The notes under the pieces: model-generated
The model's database searches: none
What the model saw: only the letters and a program-made list of their open reading frames with translations
What the model was told of the DNA's origin: nothing
DNA from: Caenorhabditis elegans
Taxonomy: Eukaryota; Nematoda; Chromadorea; Rhabditida; Rhabditidae
DNA: 64,000 bases
Assembly (NCBI RefSeq): GCF_000002985.6
Contig: NC_003280.10
Span: 248,001-312,000, forward strand
Direction of reading: 5' to 3'
Part shown: piece after piece, positions 10,481 to 21,400 of the stretch
Layout: every line of letters begins with the position of its first letter
How positions within the stretch are numbered: the stretch's first letter is position 1
Position numbers and translations under genes: made by a program

Positions 10481-12966
10481 ATGTCGTCACTAACCAACAA
10501 TACTTTCATGGTAACTTAGAATTAACACCCTAAGTGATCATTTTGAAAATCCGACCTTTTTGCGAATTAAAAAAAAAGAAAACGAAAATCGAAATAGAAG
10601 CCATTAAAGTTCAAAAACATAGAAAAGTTGAGTTTTTCAATTTCTAGGAGGAAGAACCTCGCGGTGTCACAGTCATCGCCACCAAAGTAGCCGAGAACTC
10701 CAAAAATCCACGTCGCTACAGTTTGGTGCACCAAGCGAGTTGTGAGACTCAACATCATAAGGGTATACGGAGACAGAACACAATTCAACACCGAAAACAG
10801 CTCACCGATCAGATGAGGTGTCAGAAGGTACAGTAATCCATACAAGCTCTTGTGATCCGTGATCTCTCAAAGAACAAACGCATTTTTGTTGTCAAGTAGT
10901 TTAAACGGTCGACTTCAAATATTTCGACGCAAAAACTTAAAATTCCGACGATTCAGATTCTCCAACAACTGAACGACGAAGGAATCGAAGTAATTTTCAC
11001 TGCGAATGACGTCACTCCTATCGAATTTTCTATTATTCTCACTTCCACTGACCCAACGCTTTCCAATTTTGTGTCCGACATCCTCCAAAACATGTCCAGC
11101 GCAAAGGTTCAAATTTGCCACGTGGAAACTCGGGGCAATGAGGCTTCACACGACGTGCTCCTAGCGTGCAAGGCTACTAAAAACCAGTTAATTCACTCGG
11201 CAGAGCTGCTCACGCAAAACCACGTGGCGCTCACGAAATTCTCGATTTTCGCCAAGAAACTGTCCGATGAGAAGAATCAATCACAAATCTGGTTTCCCCG
11301 TCACATCAGTGAGCTCGATCAATGCTCGAAGTGCATTACAAAGTACGAGCCAACAACGGATCCACGACATCCGGGCCACGGCGACGTGGCGTATATCGCG
11401 CGTCGGAAATTCTTGAATGATCAGGCGTTAGAGTTCAAGTTGTAAGCAAGTTCACATTACAATAAGTCCAATATTCTAATTTTTACAGTGGTGACGAGAT
11501 AGGCTACGTGGACTACACGGAGGAAGAGCACGCCACGTGGAAGGCTGTCTACGAGAAATTGGGTGATCTCCACTTATCCCACACATGTGCGGTATATCGG
11601 CAAAATTTGAAAATTCTCCAAGAGGAGAAGGTTTTGACAGCGGATAGGATTCCTCAGATTCGAGATGTGAATAAGTTCTTGCAAAGTAGGTTTTGTAGGA
11701 ATACTGTCATGAATCGGTAGATCATTTTGAAATTCCAATAAAAGTAGATTCAATACAACTTTTTTGCAGAAAAAACAGGATTCGAGCTTCGCCCGTGCTC
11801 TGGACTACTGTCGGCTCGCGACTTCCTGGCCTCACTTGCTTTTCGGGTCTTCCAGACAACTACGTATTTGAGACATCATAAGTCACCGCATCATTCTCCG
11901 GAACCGGATCTTATTCACGAACTACTTGGCCATGTGCCAATGTTCTCGGATCCACTGCTAGCTCAGATGTCTCAAGACATTGGGCTGATGAGTTTGGGAG
12001 CTAGTGATGAGCACATTGAGAAGCTGTCGACGGTTTATTGGTAATTTATAGGAATCTATTTTAATTTTAGTCACTAGCTTAGCAAATACGTTAGCACATA
12101 AACATTTTGTGAGGGAGTAAGTAAAAAAATAAGCTGTATCAAGTAATTTTATCTTCTATTAGAACTATTATCATCTAATATCTCATATCCAATTTTAGAC
12201 GTTCATATAAATAACGGTCTACTACAAATTCATTGGGAAACGTTATAAAGTTATGATTTTAACATCCTGCACAGTTGTAAAATAATTATTACAGGTTCAT
12301 TGTGGAATTCGGGTTGTGCAAAGAAGATGGAAAGCTAAAAGCAATTGGTGCTGGGCTACTGTCGGCGTATGGAGAATTGATGGTAGGTAAAGATTCTTCC
12401 AAAAATAAAAAATAGGATAGCTGAATCATAATTCCAGCACGCGTGCTCCGATGCTCCAGAGCACAAGGACTTTGATCCGGCAGTGACTGCGGTACAGAAA
12501 TACGAAGATGATGATTATCAGCCGCTCTACTTTGTTGCTGACAGTATACATGATGCGTTGGCAAAGCTTCGGAAGTACGCTAGTTCCATGGACCGCCCGT
12601 TTTCAGTTGTCTATGATCCGTTTACAAAAAGTATTGAGGTTTGGCTCTAATAAGTACAAATTGATAGAATTATTTTAAATTTTTTTAGTTAGGAACTGGT
12701 AAGATACATGTTTTATTCTATTTTCCATTTTTGTGAAGCTAAAGGCCAATTTTAACCAAATTTCAACAAATTAGTCTGAATTCAGTGACATTCACTATTT
12801 TAATATTGAATAAAAATCACTAATTAGTTCAGAAGTACTTCCACACTTAACATTTCAGGCAATCGAATCAAGTGCAGATTTGGAAAAGGCGTTCAGCAGA
12901 TTGTCCAATGATTTAAGTGCAATCACCCACGCGGCTGATCGGATGAAAATATCGATTACAATGTGA
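10481..12966 (+). CDS. cat-2: Tyrosine hydroxylase CAT-2 (8 exons)
   Basis: Converts L-tyrosine to L-DOPA using tetrahydrobiopterin, Fe(II) and O2, the committed step of dopamine synthesis, in dopaminergic neurons. Exons: 10481-10510, 10648-10827, 10957-11441, 11489-11685, 11770-12040, 12295-12382, 12438-12638 and 12859-12966, giving 519 residues. The exon 3 acceptor could instead be at 10900, in frame, adding 19 residues. An N-terminal ACT-type regulatory region ([15 protein letters not shown]) precedes the aromatic amino-acid hydroxylase domain. Iron ligands are His347 and His352 in IHELLGHVP and Glu392 in WFIVEF; the spacing of 5 and 40 equals human TH 331/336/376. Ser35 in RRYS resembles the PKA site RRQS (Ser40) of mammalian TH. 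Choice of TH over TPH or PAH rests on overall recall of the protein and this N-terminus. Confidence 0.93.
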
Positions 12967-13114
12967 AACCTAATTTACCTAATACTTTGCTAAACTATGC
13001 ATTTATTATGAAATCTATCAGCTTTTAGGAGTAGGATAACTTTTTTCAATTATTATATAAAGAAATCGAATTTGTTTCTTCTAGTCTTTTATAACTTTAA
13101 AGAAAATTAATTTG

Positions 13115-13605
13115 AAATTTCCGGAAATTCGGCAAACCGGCAATTTTTTCAAATTTTTTTAAACGAACTTTTCGGGGAAATTGAAAAATTGGTTTTGCAG
13201 GAGTTAAAATTTCTGACAAGTCGGTAAATCGGCAAATCGCCGGAATTGAAATTTCCAGCATATATTTTTTTTTGGAAATTTCAGAATTTCAATTTCAATT
13301 ACGAAATTGTACGACGCATCCTATGAATGTTTTTTAAAAATCACAGTTTTAAGTGTTTCCGTCTTATAAAAAAATCATCTACACTTTTTCGGCAAATAGG
13401 CAAACCGGCAAATCGATAAACCGGCAATTTGCCAAAAATGAAAATTTCCGGCAAATCGGCAAATTGCTGGAATTGAAAATTTCCGGCAAATCGATAAACC
13501 GGCAATTTGCCAAAAACGAAAATTTCCGGCAAATCGGCAAACTTGCAAATTGCCGAAATTAAAGATTTCGGGAAATCGGCAATGTTCCGATTTGCCAAAT
13601 TTTTT
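13115..13605. repeat. GGCAAATCGGCAA minisatellite-like repeat
   Basis: Many imperfect tandem and inverted copies of GGCAAATCGGCAA, CCGGCAATTTGCC and GAAAATTTCCGGCAAATCGG. The same motif family recurs at about 14828-14960, 15145-15215 and 15870-15945. It lies just downstream of cat-2 in intergenic DNA. Confidence 0.8.
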
Positions 13606-14021
13606 GTCAAGCTTGGAACATAAGACACAATTTTTTGTAGTTTGCTCTAAATTTTGGAGTTTTTCAGTTTATTTCAATACTTTTGCACAATTTCCACACC
13701 CAAAAAACTTGGAAGAAAAATGAGAATCCCATTTATTGTCAATCAAAGAGGATTCCCCACATTGTCAGCTCAATTGCAATCCAAACTGATGCCTCATTTT
13801 ATTTCTACTTCCACACAATTTTGGTCTGATTCTTAACGGTCTAATGCTCATTCTCGATTACGTATATTATTTTTGCTAATTTTAAATGAAATTCGATTTC
13901 TTTTTTTGCCAAAAAATTTGAGACTTCCCGGTACGGCTTCACGTTTTTTTTTTGAAAACTGAAAAATGACGTGTCATGTGTAATGTGTTAAGTGACCGAA
14001 TTCCATATCTACACGTGGTGC

Positions 14022-14166
14022 GAGATTGTCTCATTACTGTTTGATCTTAAAAAAATGCGGGAATTTTTAGTCCAAAAAAATGTGACGCCAGCAGAAATCT
14101 GCGTGTCTTCTCCCGCATTTTTTGATCTACGTAGATCACGCCGAAATGAGACACTCTGACACCATG
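14022..14166. mobile_element. MITE-like element, GATCTACGTAGATC family, copy 1
   Basis: Bounded by GTCTCATTACTGTTTGATCT and GATCACGCCGAAATGAGACA, with the internal pair AAAAAATGCGGGAA and TCCCGCATTTTTTGATCTAC. It shares these blocks with the copies at about 44868-45060 and 47115-47305. No ORF. Confidence 0.65.
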
Positions 14167-16429
14167 GTGAAATTACAAACTATATATTTGTGGAGCCCCA
14201 TAGTTCTCAGATATTCTCCGCTTCGAAAAACTTATATTTGGGTGGGGGATTCAATTGTTTTCCACGTGTGTCCCGTATATACGTCAATGTGTGTCTCAAA
14301 ATGAGACATTTCGGTAGGGAATCTGGTTGTAAATTAAATGAAAATGAAAGATTCGTTAGTTTCGTGGGATCGCTTGGATATAAAGTTAGCCTTCTACGCA
14401 TATATGTGTGTTTTCATTGAATCCGAAACTCATCTTTTAATGAATTGCTTCTGATCAATTGATAAGTTGATAGACTTTTAATAAGTTGTTTTGTTATTAC
14501 CACAATTGAAAAAGTGCTATACTTATGACCTTAGAACTTAGTTTTTGCATTCTAGTATAACAGAGATCATTACTCAACATTACCCCTTAGAAATATATAA
14601 AATTACTTGATTTATCGAGATAAGAACAGAGAAGTAAATTCCAAGAGAAAAATTGACAAATTGCCATGAATTTCGATATGTCATGTAGGTATATTTGTCA
14701 AGATTCTTATTTTTTAGGTTGAGATATTAATTTATGTCACCACGACGGGTTTTGGAATAAATTTTCAGCTAAGAGTTTTGAACTACAAGTTTCAAAGAAA
14801 AAACGTATATATTTGAGATAACCTCAATTGCCAAATACCGGAATTTGAAAACCGAAATTTGGATCAGGCAATCGAATTTTCGGCAATTTCGGCAATTGCC
14901 AAAATTGCGGATTTCCAAAAATTCACAAAACCGGCAATCAGAATTGCCGGATATATAAACTTGATACTTTTTGTATATTTACTATTAGGAGCCTAAACAT
15001 GCATTTTAATGAATAATTTTCTGTTTTCAAGCTCAAAATGCTTTAATCTTTTACGTTTAATCCCGCTTTCTTTTAAAAAATGACTAACTCAATACTAAAA
15101 AACGAGGTGAAATTTTTTAAATTTCCAAAATATAATTAGGTTTTTGAAAATTGCCGAAAATGTGCGGTAATCAGCAATTTTGGTACATTCGGCAATAGCC
15201 GGAATTGCCGACTGACGAAAATTTTCAAAACAAAAAATTCCAAAGTAGCGTCTGTCTGTTTTTTGCCCTAAATGGCAGAATAAAGTCCCAATATACCGAG
15301 TATAACTGTTAAAAAATTTCTAAAAAAATGTCTGAATTTTTTATGACTTTTTCAAAAAAAAGCGCCAAATTGTTTTTGAATTCCCGCGCAAACTTTTACG
15401 GCCGAACTAATTGGTAGTGATACTGTAGGGGTGAACTAACATAAGAATTTTATATTTTCAGCTCAATTAGAAAAAAATTGTCCCGTCTATTCCCCCGGCA
15501 ATATCTCATTTCCCATCAAGTTTTTTTGTTTCCGAGAATTTCAAAAAAAAAAAATTTGCTTACCTCATCAAGTTTCCTCCTTCATTCATCTTTCATGTTT
15601 TCACCCCATTCATCAGATGTCAGACTCCGCCCACTTTTGAGGCGCGGGATTTTTTATTCCATTAGGCATAATGGGTTTTCCAGTTTGGCGGTGCTTCTCC
15701 GCATTTTTGATGTTTGTGTGTGTGTGTGTGGGAGTTGAAGAGCTGGGAGAGGAGGTGCTGAAATAGTGTGACTGAAATTTTTAAAGTAGTTTGAAATTTT
15801 GAAATATTGAGAAAAAAAATAAATTTCGAAAATTTGGACTTCTTAAAATAGTACAAACGATTTTTTTTCAAATCGGAAAATTGCCGGAATTGAAATTTCC
15901 GGCAAATTGGCAAATGGCAAACTGCCGATTTGCCGAACCAATGCATCAAATTTTTGGAACTTTGGAAACTTATAAATTTAGGCTCCGCCCATTTTAAGAC
16001 CGCGCCTCTTTTGAGGGTCTCACAATTTTGTAGTATTCTCAAATTTCAAAGTCTTCAAGAATTTTCAATTTTTGAAAATTAGTTAGGCCACGCCCCTTTA
16101 TTGGCTCAGTCTATTTCGTTAACTAATTAAGCCACGCCTCCTTTTTCAAACCTTTTTCAGAATTTCAAAAATAAATCACTCAAATTATTTCAAAAATTTA
16201 AAATTATTTACTGCGTACTATTGAAAATAATTCCCGCCCCATAAACAAAACCACGCCCATTTCAAAATCCCGCCCATTTCTTGGACACTTTTTCAAAATT
16301 TTATTTTTTAAACTTTTTTTCTTTGTTTTCTTAGAAAAAACCAATTTTTCAGGGTTACCCTTTGCTCATTCCGAGCAACTTTTTTTCCGATTTTTTCGGA
16401 TTTTTTTTCTGAAATTCTCCCACCGTATC

Positions 16430-17868
16430 ATGCAAAGCCCCGTGTCCCTCATCTTGGCAATTCTTCTCGTATTCGTGGGCTGCCACGTGGCACACGCTGG
16501 CACATGGCTTTCTTTCAGTGAGTTTTTTTTTTCCAAATGAGAAGTAAATTTGGAAAAATATAAAATTAAATTTTTTTTTTTTTGGAATTCAAAAATGTTC
16601 CAAAACTTCAATATTCTAATTTTATTTTAAAAAATTTAAAAAAAAACTTTTTATTTTTTAGACGACTTCAAAGAGGACGATATGATGGGTTTGGGTGAGC
16701 CAAGTCGTCGTTTCGGAGATGTCGTGTCATTGTGTAAAGAAACGGTGAGAAAAGGGGGCGGGGCTAACTACAATATTTTTTGTTGGAAAAAAATTAAAAA
16801 AACACTACTGGTTTCTCGGAAACTTTGAGGTTTTTTCCAAAAAAAATTACGTGGACACGCCCGCCCGCAAATTGGCTGGGATCCAATGAAGGGGCGTGGT
16901 AACTCATTTCAAATTTTTGACTGAAAAATTAGGCTATGCCCACAAAATGGACGGAGCTTCTTCTTCTTGTGAGAAAATATTATGATCCGCCTCACGGTAG
17001 GTATTTTGTAACTCAAATAAATTGGGCGTATTGCAGAAATCTACCGTATTTCTTCCATTAGTATGGCCTCCCTATTAGACTTGCACTCCCTATTAGTATT
17101 GCCCCTCGGAGACCCTCCGAAAATTAGTATGGCACTCCCTATTAGTCTTGCACTCCCTAATAGTCTTGCGTTTACTTTTTTTATCGCAAACCCGTCTCGC
17201 CAATTTCAGGATTTCAACAAAAAATGTTGCCAATTTTGCAACAGTTTTCACATCATTTCTACGAGATTGAAGTTTTTAAACTTATATGTTTCAATTAAAA
17301 TCAAATTTTCTGAATTTTTACATAAGATTCGAGTTTATTCAGAAAAAAACTAGAAAGCTCAAAGTCAGAAAATGTTCTGATAATTAGTATTGCACTCCCT
17401 AGTAGTCTTGCACTCCCTATTAATATTGCAAGCGGGAAGAATAGTATTGCAGCCATACTAATCGAAGAAATACGGTAATCGCTTTTCAGCGGAATTATGA
17501 AACCTAGCACTGTGTAGTGTTTTAGAATGTTTGGCTCTCCGCCCATTTATTGGGTGTGGCCTAATTTGTTTTTTGTTTTTTTCTCACTGGTTTTCTTTGG
17601 AATTTGGAGTTCTAAAAGCCTGATAATTAAGTAAGTTTCTGTTTTTTTTTATTTAAAAAATGTTTCTGTAAGCATTTCGGAAAAAAAATATTGCAAGAGA
17701 AAATTTCAGCAAAAGCGTCTGGCAAAACGTGCGGCAATGGGCGAACGAGTAATCCGTGCTCAGCACGAAAACGAGAAAATCTGTAAGCTTCTCATGAAAA
17801 TGGTAAGAATTGTTTTAATTCTAAAAAAACCATTTTTTTAATTTCTTTTTTTTCAGGGCCGTCGTTAA
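16430..17868 (+). CDS. Small secreted protein, candidate amidated peptide precursor (91 aa, 4 exons)
   Basis: Exons 16430-16517, 16662-16744, 17710-17802 and 17857-17868; phases close. Residues 1-23 form a signal peptide (hydrophobic LILAILLVFVG core, cleavage likely after AHA). The mature part is short and charged, with two cysteines (SLC, KIC), RR at about 46-47, KR at about 59 and 63, and it ends KICKLLMKMGRR. A terminal Gly-Arg-Arg is the classic signal for carboxypeptidase trimming and C-terminal amidation. The last exon encodes only GRR and the stop. I do not recognise the family. The long helical amidated tail recalls CRF/DH44-type peptides, but the match is weak. It could also be a non-peptide secreted protein. 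Confidence 0.7.
17035..17480. mobile_element. MITE-like insertion in intron 2 of the peptide gene
   Basis: Terminal inverted repeats CTACCGTATTTCTTCCATTA (about 17041) and TAATCGAAGAAATACGGTA (about 17458). Each end carries several tandem copies of CACTCCCTATTAGTATTG or CACTCCCTATTAGTCTTG. There is no transposase ORF. It explains most of the length of the 965-base intron. Confidence 0.7.
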
Positions 17869-18446
17869 GCACACAAAAACTCACACACACACACACACGG
17901 AAAAATCCACGTCATCATCAAAAAATCCGTCCGTCTTCTCCCTTCTGCTGAAATTCGTCGTTTTTCCATCCTCAATTTTCTGTAAAATTTCGTTTTTTTC
18001 TTCGTTTTCTTCCCATCGCCCACACAATTTTTTCCATTATCAGAGAACAATTTAATAGTAAAAAATATACTTGTTAAGTTTTTTAGATGAAAAAATGCAA
18101 CAAGAAAATCTATTAAATTTTAGAAATTTACAAGAAAAAAAATCGAGAAAAAAGTGATGAAAAAATTGAAAAATATGAGCCCGTAAATTGAGAAAATAAG
18201 TGAATTTTTGTAAAGATATACATAGAAAATAGATTAATTTTGAAAAAAAAAAGGAAAGAGAAAAACGCCGAAACTCCACTAGAAAACGATGAAAAATTCA
18301 AATTTTTTACTCAAAAATTGCAAAAAAAAAGTTCAAACTGCATTTGCTTGAGCAATTTTTTTTTGAAAATTTAATCATTTAGGAATATCGGGGCATCGTT
18401 TTTCCGCAATTAGAATAATTAAAATACCTAACATTATAATTGTTCA

Positions 18447-21400
18447 CTAATTAGAAGAACTTGAAGCCAAAGAGAGCATGGCTTCTCGCATTTGCTCCAA
18501 TTTCTGTAGATTCCGGCGTGCCGCGTCCAAATCCAGTTTCAGACGGTCGATTTCCAGATTTTTCGCGTTCAAATCACGTTCTCGGTCCGATAGACGCGAT
18601 TCATAGAGTTTTAGCTGAAAAATTGAAATTTAAAAAATAATTCAAAACTTTTTCGAAAGTTTTTTTTCAAATTTTCCAATAAAATTTGAATTTCAGCGTT
18701 TTTATTTGAAAAAAAATTCTCACATGTTTTTCAGCTTCTATCAGCTCCAGTTCCTTTTTTGCTGCCTTTTGTTCGGCGGCCGATATCTGAAAAAATCATA
18801 ATTTGAAAAAAAAAATCAATAAGTGGGCGGAGCCTAAAAGGGAAGTGGCTTCATATTTTTTAAAGCAAAATTTGAACTTCGCCATTTTTATTTGATGTCT
18901 AAAACTTTATGTTTAGGGAAAAATTTTAAATAAAAAAAGCAAAGGAACCAATTTTTAAACCAATAAATGGGCGGAGCCTAACAAGAGGCGGGACTCAATT
19001 TTCAAAAATTTTCAAAAATTTCAAAGTTATATTTAAAGCGAATTTGCAAAAAAAAATTAAAAATAAGAATCAAAAAAAAGTTGAAAGATAGTCAATTTTT
19101 GTTCTTCAGTAAGCCAATAAATAGGCGGAGCTTAATAAGAGAAAAACTAGAAAAAATTGGAAAAAAGTATACTTATCTGTAAAGCCATAAGGTCGGGGTC
19201 TAATTAAAAAATGTTTTTTAAAAAAAATCAAAAATTCAAATTTGTACCTGTAAGAGTGCTCTTTCCATGTCTGATTGCTTGTTCTTGAGCTCCAAATCGA
19301 TTTGGCGGATCTAAAAAAATATATAAAAATATTCTGAATTTTTTTGTTAAAAACTGACATGCTCTTTGAGCACTTCACACTCGACAACTTTCTCCTCAAA
19401 TTCTTGTTTCAGCTCGCGATTTTCAGCCAAAAAGAGCTCTATCCGAGTGACACTTTGAGCCAATTCGGTGTTCAATTTGGAAATTTCATTTTGTGCAGTA
19501 TGGACATTACGTTCCGCGTTTTGTAGGGATTCTGGAATAATTTTATGGGGTTTTTTGGTGAGAATTTTGGGAAAATCTGAAAATTAAAAAAAATTTTAAT
19601 TTTAAATCAAAAAAGGTCTTCTTCATAAAAAAAAGTTAATGCTTCAAAAATCTGTCATTCTGAAATTTTTTCTAGAAAATTGGAAAATTTGACTTTCTAA
19701 TTTTTGGAAATCTATTTTCTTATTTTTTAAAAAACAAATTTTAAACTTGAAAATCTGAAAATTAAAAAAAAAATTTGGAAAATGTTTAATTCTGACAAAA
19801 AAAACCAAATTTTTCCTATATTCCGAAATTATTTTCTCCAATTTATTTCAAATTTTTGTCGCAATTTGAAAAATTGGAAATTTCAGATTTTTAAAAAAGA
19901 TAACTTAAAAAAAAAAACAATTTGGATTAATTTTTTGAATTATCGGAAAACCTATTTTTCGATTTTTTATATATTACAGGAACACAATATTTTGAGAATG
20001 CGTATTGCAAAATATCTCGAAGCGAAAACTACAGTAATTCGTTAAATGACTACTGTAGAGCTTGTGTCGATTTACGGGCTCAATTTACGAAATGAATTAT
20101 TGAATTAAAGCAACACAAAAAAAGAGAAAATAATACGAATAAACGAAAATAAACTAAGTTCAAAAATCGATACCGTAAATCGACACAAGCGCTACAGTAG
20201 TCATTTAACGAGTTACTGTAGTTTTCGCTTCGAGATATTTTGCGCAATACGCATTCTCAGAATATTGTGTTCTTGTAATATTTTTTTCTATTTTTTTTCC
20301 AAAAAAAGTGTTTTTGCACCCTTTCCCCATTTGCATGTCATACATTTTCATTTTCTCCAATTTTTTTAAAATTAACATTCAAAATTGTACCTGTCAACTG
20401 TGTCTTAAGTCCGGCCTTCTCCGTAATACACATTCCGAGGCTTGTCTCAATCGAATCACACTTCTGCTTAACCTCTTCCAATTGCACCTTCAATTGATTT
20501 ATCTCCAAATTGCCACGTGTCATGTGATCTGTCAGCTGCTTATTCGAATCACGAAGAGCCTCACATTCCTGGGCTAAATCTCGGATTTTTTGAGATGTTG
20601 TCTGAAAAAATGACACAATTATAGCATATGGGTCTGCTAAATCAAAATTTGTAGTTTGTAGTCTAGCAGACCCAATTTGTTTAAAACCACAAGGGTCTGC
20701 TAATTTTGCGATTATCAAGAAAGTTTAATTTTTTTTTCTGAGAAAAATGTTGAAAATTCAAATTCTGGATTAAATTTTCCCAATTTCTTTTTTTTTTTTG
20801 ATATTAAATATCATGAGACTTATTTTCTGCATACATTTCCACTCAAAATCATCAATTTTTCCATTTTTTTACCTCAATCTCCACAACCGGTTTCGGCACA
20901 TTTTTCATCTGTAATTCCAGCTGTAACATTTGAATTTTCCTCTCATATGCCGCCAGAATTTCCGAACTTTTTGCATCTTTTAATGAAATTCCTCCGTCCA
21001 GTGTGACTTTTCGTAACAGATCATCCAATGCTTTTTGTGATGATTCTTTATCAATATAGATATCACCACTTCCTGTTAGATTTACTGTATCTTCTGAATC
21101 ATTTCTACATCGATTAAAGTCTGGGGATGAATCTTTTTGCGATAATGAAACCGGTTGTGACGTGGATTTACAGGAGGCCACCATTTCGGATAATCTGGAA
21201 ATTTTGGGAGAATATTGGTAAAACATTAGATATTTTTAGATTTCTAGGGTAGCATTTCAAATTTTAAAGAATTTTCATTTAAAAAAAAAATTACAAAAAA
21301 TTTTCAGCAGTTTTAAATTTTGGTACTTTCAATAATTTTTTCTACAATAAAATTTCCAAACGTTCATTATTTTCTGAAAGTTTCAAATTCTAGTCATAAT

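Larger units (their letters stand above)
12967..16429. other. Intergenic region, repeat-rich, no gene seen
   Basis: About 3.4 kb between cat-2 and the small secreted-peptide gene. It holds the GGCAAATCGG repeats, a MITE-like copy at 14022-14166, a short GT tract near 15713, and several scattered CTCCGCCCATTTT-type units from 15610 to 16280. ORFs here are short and none has domain or splice support. Confidence 0.6.
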
